Of a stretch of DNA of 36,749 bases, positions 7,904 to 15,783 are shown in pieces; position 1 is the stretch's first letter; each line of letters begins with the position of its first letter. The notes under the pieces were generated by a model. It saw only the letters and a list, made by a program, of their open reading frames with translations, was not told where the DNA came from and did not search any database. The position numbers and the translations under genes are program-made. The DNA lies in NCBI GenBank assembly GCA_031256035.1, contig JAIRRJ010000004.1:1-36749 (forward strand). Reading direction: 5' to 3'. This DNA is from Treponema sp. GTDB lineage: Bacteria; Spirochaetota; Spirochaetia; Treponematales; Breznakiellaceae.

Positions 7904-8614
7904 ATGATTAAGCGTTTTTCCATCCTATTGGCAATAGCCATTATTTTTGCATCTGTTTCCTGGGCGCAAAGTAATTCGGCAGAGGAAATGACTGTTGAAC
8001 AGTCCTATAGGCAGGAAGCCATCGAAATGATGCTCATCAGGGAAACCTCAAGGGTAAACACCAGAGAGCAAAAAATGATAGCCCTGGAATATATAGGCGA
8101 GGCCCTTAACCGGGGAAGCACCAACCCCGAAGTCCGCCAGACACTGGAATACCTTTCTCAGGAGGGAACCAGAAGCGTAGCCAGGGAAAACAACAGGGTA
8201 ATAAACAATTACCCCGATGTCAGGCGGCAATCGGCAAAATACCTTGGTCAGATAAAGACCGAGGAAGCAAAAGACGCCCTGATTGAAATAATCAAGTTTG
8301 ATAATGAACCCATGGTCCTGCAGGAAGCAATAAAAGCCCTTGGCGAAATTGGAATCGACACTAACGGCGATACAATCGCAAATATAGCCTGGGTTGTCTC
8401 ACGTTTTGACACCTTAAACCCCGACAACATGATAGCCATTGCCACGATTGACGCTTTTGAAAAAATAGCGAAAAAGAACGGCGGCATCAAAGACCCGGCG
8501 GCAATCAATCTCCTGCTTCGCATTTCTACCGGTCACTATGTTAAACCGGTACAGGAACGTGCAAAACAACTGTTGGCTGATATGCGCTCTTTCGGCAGCA
8601 CCGGCAACAGGTAA
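7904..8614 (+). CDS. Exported HEAT-repeat protein
   Basis: This 236-residue protein has a clear signal peptide ending at SWAQ/SN. The remainder is helical with HEAT-like repeats: RRQSAKYLGQIKTEEAKDALIEIIK and MVLQEAIKALGEIGID are typical units, and the C-terminal PVQERAKQLLADM is another. Such proteins act as periplasmic scaffolds; the partner is unknown. AAGGAG sits 6 bases before the ATG. It is the second gene of a two-gene unit with the lipoprotein and ends just before a strong terminator. Confidence 0.8.
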   Translation: MIKRFSILLAIAIIFASVSWAQSNSAEEMTVEQSYRQEAIEMMLIRETSRVNTREQKMIALEYIGEALNRGSTNPEVRQTLEYLSQEGTRSVARENNRVINNYPDVRRQSAKYLGQIKTEEAKDALIEIIKFDNEPMVLQEAIKALGEIGIDTNGDTIANIAWVVSRFDTLNPDNMIAIATIDAFEKIAKKNGGIKDPAAINLLLRISTGHYVKPVQERAKQLLADMRSFGSTGNR

Positions 8615-8628
8615 CACGACCCCGATGT

Positions 8629-8710
8629 AAAAAAAGCTGGTGTTCTGTAATATACAGAATCATGTAAATGATTATTACAGAACACCGGTTGTTGACTGGG
8701 CTTTTTTTTT
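8629..8710 (+). terminator. Layered rho-independent terminator
   Basis: There are three nested stems: AAAAAAAGC/GCTTTTTTT on the outside (8629-8637 with 8700-8708), a perfect 13-bp stem GGTGTTCTGTAAT (8639-8651) with 8674-8686, and an inner AATCAT-gtaa-ATGATT (8658-8673). It ends in a run of nine T. It terminates the lipoprotein/HEAT unit; the promoter of the next gene overlaps its 3' side. Confidence 0.85.
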
Positions 8711-8725
8711 ATACACTAATCATTA

Positions 8726-9580
8726 ATGTTTCTTAACTTCCTTTTTCTCAAGCGAAAAAAAACTCTCGCATTAATCGGTGAAAGCGGCACCGGTAAAAGT
8801 TTTCGCGCAAAGCTGGTCGCTCAAAAATACGGAATAGACCTCATTATTGACGACGGCTTGTTGATCAAGGAAAACCGGATTTTGGCGGGACATTCGGCAA
8901 AAAAAGAAAAAACTTTTCTTTCGGCAGTCAAGGTTGCCCTGTTTGATGAAAAAGCGCACAGGGACGAAGTAGCCCGAAGACTGCAAAGCGAAAAATTCAA
9001 GCGTATTTTAATTCTTGGAACATCGGAAAAAATGGCATTTAAAATAGCAGCCCGCTTGCAGCTTCCGCCACCTTCCAAAATTATTAAAATCGAAGACATC
9101 GCTTCTCAGGAAGAGATAGACAAAGCCATAAGAACGCGCCGGATTGAAGGAAAGCATGTAATTCCTGTTCCTTCCATCGAAGTAAAACGCAGTTATCCCA
9201 ATATTTTTTACGATGCGATAAAAATTTTCAAAAGACGGAAGGCGCCCGCCGTCATCGGTCCTGTGCCGACTATGCATGAAAAATCAGTTGTACGGCCTGA
9301 ATATTCCAAACGGGGGAAGGTCATCATTTCCGAAATCGCGCTCAGCCAGATGGTAATCCATTGTGTTGACGAGTACAACCAAAATATCAAGATAAAAAAA
9401 ATCCTTGTAAAGGACGCGGAAATGGGTTACCGTCTTGTTATAACAATTGACGTACCTTACGGAACCCAGCTCGGCGGAAACATCCATGAATTACAGCAGT
9501 ATATAATTGACAATATTGAGCGGTATACAGGGATTTTAATCGAAGAAGTAAATATAATAATTGATAAAATATCTGAATAA
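8726..9580 (+). CDS. P-loop NTPase fused to Asp23/Gls24-like domain
   Basis: This encodes 284 residues. Residues 18-25 (GESGTGKS) form a perfect Walker A motif in a strand-loop-helix context, so the N-terminal half (about 10-150) is a P-loop nucleotide-binding domain; I see no clear Walker B acidic residue. Residues 197-283 resemble the Asp23/Gls24 family: ISEIALSQMV, GYRLVITIDVPYGTQL, HELQQYIIDNIERYTG and IEEVNIIID match its strand-helix-strand pattern. That family is usually a small stand-alone envelope-stress protein, so the fusion is unusual. There is no signal peptide. The ATG has no Shine-Dalgarno site, and a possible -10 (TATACA, 8710-8715) lies 10 bases upstream. Its biochemical role is unknown. 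Confidence 0.8.
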   Translation: MFLNFLFLKRKKTLALIGESGTGKSFRAKLVAQKYGIDLIIDDGLLIKENRILAGHSAKKEKTFLSAVKVALFDEKAHRDEVARRLQSEKFKRILILGTSEKMAFKIAARLQLPPPSKIIKIEDIASQEEIDKAIRTRRIEGKHVIPVPSIEVKRSYPNIFYDAIKIFKRRKAPAVIGPVPTMHEKSVVRPEYSKRGKVIISEIALSQMVIHCVDEYNQNIKIKKILVKDAEMGYRLVITIDVPYGTQLGGNIHELQQYIIDNIERYTGILIEEVNIIIDKISE

Positions 9581-9581
9581 T

Positions 9582-9632
9582 GGACTTGTTCGGAACCCGC
9601 GAACCAAAGGTTCGATGGTTCCTCACAAGTCC
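9582..9632. repeat. Hairpin repeat 1 with CGAACC-AAA-GGTTCG core
   Basis: This is a long interrupted palindrome: GGACTTGT/ACAAGTCC (outer), GGAACC/GGTTCC (middle), CGAACC/GGTTCG (inner), loop AAA. It starts directly after the stop codon of the P-loop/Asp23 gene. There is no T-run immediately after it. Confidence 0.8.
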
Positions 9633-9633
9633 T

Positions 9634-9654
9634 GCAAAATACTACATATTTTGC
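9634..9654. repeat. Small A/T-rich hairpin between the two larger hairpins
   Basis: GCAAAATA (9634-9641) and TATTTTGC (9647-9654) form a perfect 8-bp stem with a 5-base loop. It lies one base after hairpin 1. Together with the following TATTTTAT it might act as a weak terminator. Confidence 0.6.
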
Positions 9655-9664
9655 TATTTTATAA

Positions 9665-9717
9665 GGAAGTTGTTCAGGAAACTGTCGAACCAAAGGTTCG
9701 CGTTTCCGAACAACTCC
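9665..9717. repeat. Hairpin repeat 2 with the same CGAACC-AAA-GGTTCG core
   Basis: The stems are AGTTGTTC/GAACAACT (9668-9675 with 9708-9715), GGAAAC/GTTTCC (9677-9682 with 9702-9707) and CGAACC/GGTTCG (9686-9691 with 9695-9700), loop AAA. The outer stems differ in sequence from hairpin 1 while the 15-base core is identical, suggesting conserved folding of a repeat family. It ends about 10 bases before the Shine-Dalgarno site of the next gene. Confidence 0.8.
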
Positions 9718-9739
9718 AATGGCAGCGGGAGGTATTTTT

Positions 9740-10885
9740 ATGAATAGATTAAAAGCGGTATTTGCATTTGCGGGGATTTTATTTTTTGCTCAAGGAATCT
9801 TTGGGCAGGAACCGGTACGGACAAAACATTATGAAATAGTATCAGGCACAGAGCAGTTGGGGCAGCAGATGGAAACGCTCTTTGAGGTGTACAACCGCGT
9901 GTTCATGTTCGATCCCGAAGAGGCGGCGCTGCCATTAAGAGTGAGAGTTTTTTCCGGCACGGACGAATACAACGATTATGCCCGTTCCATGTCGGCGGTC
10001 GTAAGTCCCGGCGCAATGTACCTGCACTATGTTCAAAGCGGCAGGCGGGAACTCATTTTAGACGGGAGCAATGCGGATAATTCCCTCCCCTATCAGGCAT
10101 TTATTCAGTATCTGCGGGCATTTGTCGCACAGCCGCCGTACTGGATGCAAAAAGGGTTTGCCGAATTTTTCCGCGCATTGTCGTTTACCGCGGACGGCGT
10201 ACTTGATTACGAGGAAAACCTTTCATGGCTGCAGCCTGTAAGAAAAATGAAAAGCCGCCCTAAGATCGAAGGCATTTTGACGGCGGAAAGCGGCGGCGTT
10301 ATTGCGAACAGCGATGAATTCGCCGGTCTTGCCTGTTCTCTTGTTTCGTTTTTCCTCAACAGCGGCAAAGAAGAATATACCCGTTCTTTTACCGACAGCA
10401 TAATGACGCTGTCAAACGAAAACTCATCCTCTGTAAACGCGGCTTCTGTGATGAAAAGGCTTTTGCTTGGGCGCGACTCAAGCCAAATGTCGCTTGATTA
10501 CGAACGCTATATCAATTCAAGAAAAACATTTTCAGAGCTTGTAAGTGAAGGGCAGAAAGCATACTCGTCAGGCGACAGCGCCGGCGCAAAACTTTCTTTT
10601 CTTGCTGCGCTGGAACTCAAAAGCAGCCATCATGTTCCCTATTACTATTTGGGGCTATTGGCATACAATGCGGATAAATATGACGAAGCGCGTGAGAATT
10701 ACCTTGCCGCCATTGAAAACGGAGCGGAGAAGGCTCTTGTTTTTTACGCTCTTGGCATAAATGCCGCCGCAGCAAAAAAAATCCAGGAAGCTGTGGATTA
10801 CTTACGCCGCTCAGGGGAAGAAGACCCAAAGCAGTACAAGGAAAAAACTGACAAAATCAGGCAGCAATTGACGAGTTGGAACTAA
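9740..10885 (+). CDS. Exported TPR protein with degenerate peptidase-MA-like domain
   Basis: I chose the ATG at 9740 because GGGAGG lies 8 bases before it and the protein then begins with a clean signal peptide cleaved near IFGQ/EP; this gives 381 residues. Residues about 25-150 follow the gluzincin (peptidase MA / DUF1570-like) layout, including PYWMQKGFAEFF, which matches the usual P-W-L-x-E-G-L-A-E-Y-F block. However, the preceding HExxH zinc motif is replaced by a sequence like QAFIQYL, so catalysis is unlikely. The C-terminal 130 residues hold TPR-like helices (SEGQKAYSSGDSAGAKLSFL, YYYLGLLAYNADKYDEARENY). The stop overlaps that of pcnB on the other strand. I infer a periplasmic scaffold. 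Confidence 0.75.
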   Translation: MNRLKAVFAFAGILFFAQGIFGQEPVRTKHYEIVSGTEQLGQQMETLFEVYNRVFMFDPEEAALPLRVRVFSGTDEYNDYARSMSAVVSPGAMYLHYVQSGRRELILDGSNADNSLPYQAFIQYLRAFVAQPPYWMQKGFAEFFRALSFTADGVLDYEENLSWLQPVRKMKSRPKIEGILTAESGGVIANSDEFAGLACSLVSFFLNSGKEEYTRSFTDSIMTLSNENSSSVNAASVMKRLLLGRDSSQMSLDYERYINSRKTFSELVSEGQKAYSSGDSAGAKLSFLAALELKSSHHVPYYYLGLLAYNADKYDEARENYLAAIENGAEKALVFYALGINAAAAKKIQEAVDYLRRSGEEDPKQYKEKTDKIRQQLTSWN

Positions 10886-12045
10886 GTAGTTGCGGCTTGC
10901 CGCGCTTTTGAAGGCTTACGCCGGCGCTTTCGTTTTTTTGTAGGAGGGCGGGGTTCGCCCGAGGCGGCTTCCGGTTCTGCCTTTACCGGTTTTGGCGGCT
11001 CCGCAAGATGCAGCTTTTTGACTGTTATTCCGTGAGACGCAAAGAATTTGCGTATTGCGCGATCCAGATCATGACGCGGAGGCGCCATGGGAAAAATAAA
11101 TGAACGCGCCGCCTTTATAAAAATTCTGTAATTTTCAACTATTCCGTTTTTCCAGTTGGCGATATCTTCAAGATGATCAAAGAACAACGCGCCAAGAACA
11201 TCGGCGCTCCGGCTTTCCTGCACCTTTTGGTTAGCCGCCATGCTCCGCATATATCGCTGCCTGAAATCAGGATTTTCACGCATGAGTTTCGCCGCCTGCG
11301 GCTGAAGATAGGAATACAATCCTGCTTTATCCAATGCATCAACAATTTCAGCCGCCTGACTGGAATGAATGATCTTAAAAATTTCTTCTGTCAGGCGCGA
11401 ATTGGAGATCGAAGAAATTAACGGCGACTGTTTTTTTATTTTCCATTTCATGTTTATCGGAACGGTAAAACCTGCCGCCGCCGCGTACTTAATCGCGCGT
11501 ATCATGCGCACAGGATCATCAGTGAAAATTTCGTCAAGCGGGATAACGGGTTTTATCAGTTTTTTTTCAATGTCTTTCATACCGCCCACATAATCAACCA
11601 CGATTTGCTGAGACGGGTCATAAAAAAGTGCGTTCAATGAAAAATCGCGGCGAAATACATCTTCTTCTATTGTGCCGAAAGTATTGCTTGTTAGACCGTC
11701 CCGCAGTGAACGGAAGGTGGAAACTTCAAATATTCTCATGCCCGAATAAACATGTACTAGGCGGAAACGCCGCCCGATTATTCTGGCATTGCGGAATATT
11801 TTTTTTATCCGCGCCGGGCTTGCTTCGCTTACAATGTCAAAATCTTTTGGTTTTTTCCCCAATACCAAATCACGGACCGCGCCGCCGACAATGTAGGTTT
11901 CAAAGCCCGCTTCTTTTAATTTTTTGACAATACTCACTGCGTCTTTGTCTACATCGGCGAAATTGATGCCGTGTTCATCACAAGTGTAAATTACAGCTTT
12001 TTTTACAAGTTCGCCGTCTTTCCCGGCGGAATATCTATATCTCAC
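10882..12045 (-). CDS. pcnB: Poly(A) polymerase (PcnB-type class II nucleotidyltransferase)
   Basis: This 387-residue cytoplasmic enzyme adds A residues (or CCA) to RNA 3' ends. The head domain has YIVGGAVRDLVLG and KDFDIVSEA (catalytic DxD) and RRDFSLNALFYD; DDPVRMIRAIKYAA follows. The C-terminal tail is strongly basic (PPTKKRKRRRKPSKARQ), as in PcnB enzymes, and there is no HD domain. A separate cca gene 2.3 kb away supports assignment as poly(A) polymerase. The start is a GTG at 12045, inside the end of the alpha/beta hydrolase gene (11-base overlap), so the two are coupled. It is convergent with the TPR gene, the stop codons overlapping by three bases. Confidence 0.88.
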   Translation of the reverse strand: MRYRYSAGKDGELVKKAVIYTCDEHGINFADVDKDAVSIVKKLKEAGFETYIVGGAVRDLVLGKKPKDFDIVSEASPARIKKIFRNARIIGRRFRLVHVYSGMRIFEVSTFRSLRDGLTSNTFGTIEEDVFRRDFSLNALFYDPSQQIVVDYVGGMKDIEKKLIKPVIPLDEIFTDDPVRMIRAIKYAAAAGFTVPINMKWKIKKQSPLISSISNSRLTEEIFKIIHSSQAAEIVDALDKAGLYSYLQPQAAKLMRENPDFRQRYMRSMAANQKVQESRSADVLGALFFDHLEDIANWKNGIVENYRIFIKAARSFIFPMAPPRHDLDRAIRKFFASHGITVKKLHLAEPPKPVKAEPEAASGEPRPPTKKRKRRRKPSKARQAATT

Positions 12046-12994
12046 GTTGTCTTTTTTTTATCCATGCAAGAAGATTGTCCATCACTTCCTCGCGGTTGGT
12101 TTCGTTGATTGTTTCGTGCCTTGCGCCCGGATACAACACAAACTCAAGGTCTTTGATTCCAAGGCTGCGGTACGCGTTTACAAGCGCGGTCGGGCTTGCC
12201 CCCATGTCGCCTACCGGATCGGCGCTGCCTGAAAAAACATACACGGACAGATTTTTGTTTATCTTTCCCATCGCCCCATCGCGGTGAATGCCGTACAAAC
12301 CCTTTGCAAGATCGCGGTAAAAACCGACTGAACAGAGCTTGCCGCAGAGAGGATCATTTACATATTTATCCACCTCTGCTTCATCACGCGACAGCCAATC
12401 GAAAGGCGTACGATTGGGCTTGAACGGATTGTTATACTGACCGTCCGCCATTGTTTTGGCAACAACTGATCCGTTACGCTTGCCTCTAAAAGCCGCAAGC
12501 ACTGATAAAAAAGGAATCCCCGCCCTGATTTTGAAACCGCCCGGCCCCCTTGAGCCCGACAGGACACAGCCTTTTATATCCAAATCGTTTGAGTATTCCT
12601 CTATGTAATTCTGAACGATGAAAGAACCCCATGAATGCCCAAGGAGGAAAATAGGAACATTCGGTCTTGTTTTTCGGATTTCCCTGTTCAGGGCATGGAC
12701 ATCTTTTGAAACACGCGCAAAGGTGTTTTTATCGGCGCAATGCCCCAGCAGCCCGCCCCTGTCAGGCTTGTTAACGCCTGTGTCGGCAGTTTTGCCGTGA
12801 CCCCTTTGGTCAGCAGCCCAAACCTCAATCCCGGCTGATGATAATTTTTCCGCCAGCCGGCGGTAACGGAGGGCATGTTCAGCCATTCCATGAACTATAT
12901 GTAAAACAGCCTCCGGCGCTTGCTCCCCAGTCCACCGGTATAAAAAAAGCTTGGTCTCATCGTAACTATCAAAATACGTTTCATTTTGAACCAT
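12035..12994 (-). CDS. Alpha/beta hydrolase (monoacylglycerol lipase/lysophospholipase type)
   Basis: This 319-residue cytoplasmic serine hydrolase has an oxyanion region HGMAEH (35-40), DQRGHGKT, the nucleophile elbow GHSWG with Ser121, acid Asp259 (SADPVGD) and His293 (GARHE). The complete triad and the HGMAEH-DQRGHG arrangement are typical of the Serine aminopeptidase S33/monoglyceride lipase group, which cleaves glycerol esters or lysophospholipids. No signal peptide is present. The gene has its own promoter 7 bases from the ATG and no Shine-Dalgarno site; it is followed by overlapping pcnB and is divergent from the methyltransferase gene. The physiological substrate cannot be told. Confidence 0.9.
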   Translation of the reverse strand: MVQNETYFDSYDETKLFLYRWTGEQAPEAVLHIVHGMAEHALRYRRLAEKLSSAGIEVWAADQRGHGKTADTGVNKPDRGGLLGHCADKNTFARVSKDVHALNREIRKTRPNVPIFLLGHSWGSFIVQNYIEEYSNDLDIKGCVLSGSRGPGGFKIRAGIPFLSVLAAFRGKRNGSVVAKTMADGQYNNPFKPNRTPFDWLSRDEAEVDKYVNDPLCGKLCSVGFYRDLAKGLYGIHRDGAMGKINKNLSVYVFSGSADPVGDMGASPTALVNAYRSLGIKDLEFVLYPGARHETINETNREEVMDNLLAWIKKRQREI

Positions 12995-13001
12995 AAATGG
13001 T

Positions 13002-13031
13002 ATTGTACTATATTAACCCCGGCTTGTTCAA
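13002..13031 (-). promoter_or_regulatory. Promoter of hydrolase-pcnB (leaderless type)
   Basis: On the minus strand: TTGAAC (13026-13031), 18-base spacer, TACAAT (13002-13007), then 7 bases to the ATG at 12994. The -35 box overlaps that of the divergent promoter. Confidence 0.55.
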
Positions 13032-13052
13032 GAAACAGGTTGGCTCTAATAT
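13024..13052 (+). promoter_or_regulatory. Promoter of RNA methyltransferase gene (leaderless type)
   Basis: TTGTTC (13024-13029), 17-base spacer, TAATAT (13047-13052), then 6 bases to the ATG at 13059. The two divergent -35 boxes share the near-palindrome CTTGTTCAAG. Confidence 0.55.
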
Positions 13053-13058
13053 TCTTTT

Positions 13059-14228
13059 ATGGCAGCCGGTGATATTTATAAATTGGAGCTTCTTGGTATC
13101 GCTTCCGGCGGGGAAGCCCTTGCCCGTATACGAGGCAAACCTGTTTTTGTCGAAGGCGGCGCTCCCTGTGAAAAGGCAGTTTGCCGCATAAACGAAGAGC
13201 ATAAATCATGGGCAAGGGCGGAAATACTGGAAATTATCGAAGCTTCTCCTGTCAGGACAAGCGCCGCCTGCGTTTATTACGGAAAATGCGGCGGGTGTAA
13301 CCTTCAGCACATCGATTACAATGCCCAGCTTGAGGCAAAAGCCGCTATTCTGACCGAATCTTTTGTAAAAATCGGCGGTTTTGCCCCTCCTATGCCGGAA
13401 ATTCATCCCTCGCCGCCCTGGGAATACCGTAACAGGATGCAGTTTCATTGTTTCAGGGAACAAAAGCACGATGAAAACAAGAAATTCGGCGTAAAAGGGC
13501 GAAGAAGCGGGGAAATCATCCCGGTTTCTGACTGCCCTATCGCCGATCCTAAAATCAGGGAACTATTGCAGAATAACACCCCGGTTTCCTTCCCGCCGGA
13601 AAAGGACAGGTTTACCGTCTATGCAAGGAATGAGCTTTTGATAAACGAAGGCGGTGTACAGCGGGGAAAAATCAGCTTCCTTGGCAGGGAAATCACCCTG
13701 GACGCGCAGGTGTTTTTTCAGAGTAACGGAACGATGCTGGAAAAGCTCATTTCTGACCTACAGAAAATAACGGCAGGCGCGGGAAAAAATATGCCAATGG
13801 CTGATCTGTACGCCGGAGTTGGGACATTCGCTTTTTTCCTCTTTGATAAACATGAATTCACGAAAGCCGACATTGTGGAAGAAAACAAAACAGCCCTCAG
13901 CCTTGCGCGGGAAAACATGAGGGGAAAAAATGCGGATTTTTTCGCTATGCGTGATTCTGATTGGGTAAAGAATGTACGAAACAAACCGGCGTATGGTTTT
14001 GTAATTGCCGATCCCCCGCGCTCAGGACTCGCGCCAACGTTAACCGCATGGCTTGCAGAATCAGGGACGCCCATGCTGACTTATGTATCCTGCGACCCCG
14101 CATCCCTCGCGCGCGATTCCAAAATACTCATAAACGGCGGCTATAAACTCGAAAAACTCGCGCTCTATGATTTTTATCCTCAAACCGCGCATATAGAAAC
14201 GTTGTCTGTATTTACACGAGCTTGTTAA
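13059..14228 (+). CDS. RNA (uracil-5-)-methyltransferase, TrmA/RlmD family
   Basis: This 389-residue SAM-dependent enzyme methylates C5 of a uridine in rRNA or tRNA. It has an N-terminal TRAM-like domain (about 1-60), four cluster-type cysteines (71, 77, 80 in CVYYGKCGGC and 159 in VSDCP) that should bind a 4Fe-4S cluster, the SAM motif DLYAGVGTFAFF, the DPPRSG motif, the catalytic nucleophile Cys345 in YVSCDPASLARD, and the general base Glu in HIETLSVF. Cluster and catalytic residues are all present. The cluster points to the RlmD/RlmCD side of the family rather than TrmA, but the target uridine cannot be fixed. It starts directly at a predicted transcription start and is divergent from the hydrolase gene. 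Confidence 0.92.
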   Translation: MAAGDIYKLELLGIASGGEALARIRGKPVFVEGGAPCEKAVCRINEEHKSWARAEILEIIEASPVRTSAACVYYGKCGGCNLQHIDYNAQLEAKAAILTESFVKIGGFAPPMPEIHPSPPWEYRNRMQFHCFREQKHDENKKFGVKGRRSGEIIPVSDCPIADPKIRELLQNNTPVSFPPEKDRFTVYARNELLINEGGVQRGKISFLGREITLDAQVFFQSNGTMLEKLISDLQKITAGAGKNMPMADLYAGVGTFAFFLFDKHEFTKADIVEENKTALSLARENMRGKNADFFAMRDSDWVKNVRNKPAYGFVIADPPRSGLAPTLTAWLAESGTPMLTYVSCDPASLARDSKILINGGYKLEKLALYDFYPQTAHIETLSVFTRAC

Positions 14229-14368
14229 AAGTTTTGTTGTTAAAATATTTCTCGAAAAAAGTGGACTTCCCCCAGTTGCGTTACGGTCATGAGGAAAGCG
14301 TAGCATGAAAAGGGGAATGAGCAAGAAAAGAGAGCAGTGGAACAGTTGAAGAGAAACACTACTCACTG
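14229..14368. other. Intergenic region with CAGTGA-type repeats
   Basis: No gene is seen. The right part contains GAGCAGTGGAACAGTTGA on the plus strand and TCACTGCT/GCTCACTG copies that continue into the end of cca; AGAGCAGT (14331-14338) can pair with ACTGCTCT (14386-14393). No good terminator is visible for either convergent gene. Confidence 0.5.
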
Positions 14369-15739
14369 CTACTTGCTCACTGATAACTGCTCTATCATTT
14401 TTTTTGCGATTTCCAATAATTTTTCCCGCGTGTTCTGCGCCGGGTCGTCAAGCACGGTTTCTAAAAGTTCGCGCAGGATTATTCCCACTGTTTTGCCCGG
14501 CTGGATACCGAGCGCGATCAGGTCATTCCCTGAAACGGCAAGGTCTTTGACAGAGAATGCGCGGCTTTGGGCAAGGATTTTTTCCACCCTGTTTGCAAGT
14601 AACAGGAGGGAATGAGGCTTGGTTTCATCGCCCGAAAGGGCATAAGCGTCCGCGCGGCGCAGGCGGTAGAGATCTTCCAGATTTTCTTCGCCAACGCGGG
14701 CGATAAAGCGGCGGACTGCTGAGTCAGACCAATCTTCCGTATAGTGGAACATGTGCTCTTTTACAAGATGGCTGACGCTGTCTATGACGTCATTTGAACA
14801 GCGCAGGCGTTTGAGCATTTTCCGGCACATATTGTTTGAGATTTCTTCATGACGGTAAAATGTGTAAACACCGTTTTTATCCAGTTTTCTTGCCTGCGGC
14901 TTTCCGACATCGTGCAGAAGACTTGCAAGGCGCAGTTCATGGGAATAACCAAGACGCGCGGCATAGTCGCATGCCATTAGGGAATGATCCAGTACATCGA
15001 AACGGTGATAGCCCTTCTGCTCAATCCCCCGGCAGGAGGCAAGCTCTCCAAGGAAAAGGCTGAGAAGCCCCGTTTTTTCCATCAAAAGAAAGGCGCGGGA
15101 GGGCAGGGGAGAGGCGAGTATCTTGTCAATTTCATCGCGAACCCGCTCCCATGAAACCATTGCGCTTACAGGCAGAGCGCCGGAAATAGCGTCCTCTGTG
15201 TCTTTTTCAAGCTCAAAATTAAGCTGGGATGCAAAACGCACAGCCCGCATGGGGCGCAGTCCGTCTTCGCCAAAACGCTCTGCCGCATTCCCAACACAGC
15301 GGATAATACCCGCCTTGATGTCCTTTTCCCCGCCAAAGGGATCGATAATCTCTCCCTCAGGGAGGCGCAGGGCGATGGCGTTCATTGTAAAATCCCGCCG
15401 CGAAAGGTCTTCTTCGATAGTGGCGGCGTACTTAACATTGTCAGGCCTGCGCCCGTCCGAATAACCGGCTTCGGTTCTGAATGTGGTAATTTCGGCGCTG
15501 TGTTTTTTGTAAAAAACGGTAACGGTTCCGTGTTTAATCCCTGTGGGAACCACCTTGCCGCCCGCGCTTTTGACGATTGCGGTTACTTCATCGGGCAGTG
15601 CGCCTGTCGCGATGTCCCAGTCATGGATATTTTCCCCCCTCAGCATATCCCTGACCGCGCCGCCCACAAGGTATACTTCTTTCCCGTGGCTGTTAAATAT
15701 CGCGGCAATTTCTTTCAGTATTGAGTGAACCTTGATCAA
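14369..15739 (-). CDS. cca: CCA tRNA nucleotidyltransferase with HD domain
   Basis: This 456-residue enzyme builds or repairs the CCA end of tRNAs. The head and neck show LVGGAVRDMLRG, DWDIAT (catalytic DxD), RRDFTMNAIALR and DGLRPMRAVRFA; the C-terminal half carries an HD phosphohydrolase domain with LASLLHDVGKP. The architecture equals that of HD-containing CCA-adding enzymes. The start is a TTG at 15737-15739 preceded by TAAGGA at 8 bases; no ATG suits. The last residues (QLSVSK) are encoded by a CAGTGAGCA-type repeat, so the extreme C-terminus may not be ancestral. It is divergent from thiN; an AGTATACT palindrome (15760-15767) could serve as -10 for both directions. Confidence 0.92.
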   Translation of the reverse strand: MIKVHSILKEIAAIFNSHGKEVYLVGGAVRDMLRGENIHDWDIATGALPDEVTAIVKSAGGKVVPTGIKHGTVTVFYKKHSAEITTFRTEAGYSDGRRPDNVKYAATIEEDLSRRDFTMNAIALRLPEGEIIDPFGGEKDIKAGIIRCVGNAAERFGEDGLRPMRAVRFASQLNFELEKDTEDAISGALPVSAMVSWERVRDEIDKILASPLPSRAFLLMEKTGLLSLFLGELASCRGIEQKGYHRFDVLDHSLMACDYAARLGYSHELRLASLLHDVGKPQARKLDKNGVYTFYRHEEISNNMCRKMLKRLRCSNDVIDSVSHLVKEHMFHYTEDWSDSAVRRFIARVGEENLEDLYRLRRADAYALSGDETKPHSLLLLANRVEKILAQSRAFSVKDLAVSGNDLIALGIQPGKTVGIILRELLETVLDDPAQNTREKLLEIAKKMIEQLSVSK

Positions 15740-15783
15740 TGGATTTTTCCTTATGTTTAAGTATACTGTAACGGGGAGATAAT

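Noticed and set aside
9600-9614. GGTTCGA resembling a tRNA T-arm
   Set aside because: It belongs to a perfect palindrome with CGAACC; no acceptor, D-arm or anticodon stem can be fitted around it.
10882-15739. pcnB and cca as a recent gene duplication
   Set aside because: They differ in domain content (basic tail versus HD domain) and match two separate, commonly coexisting families.
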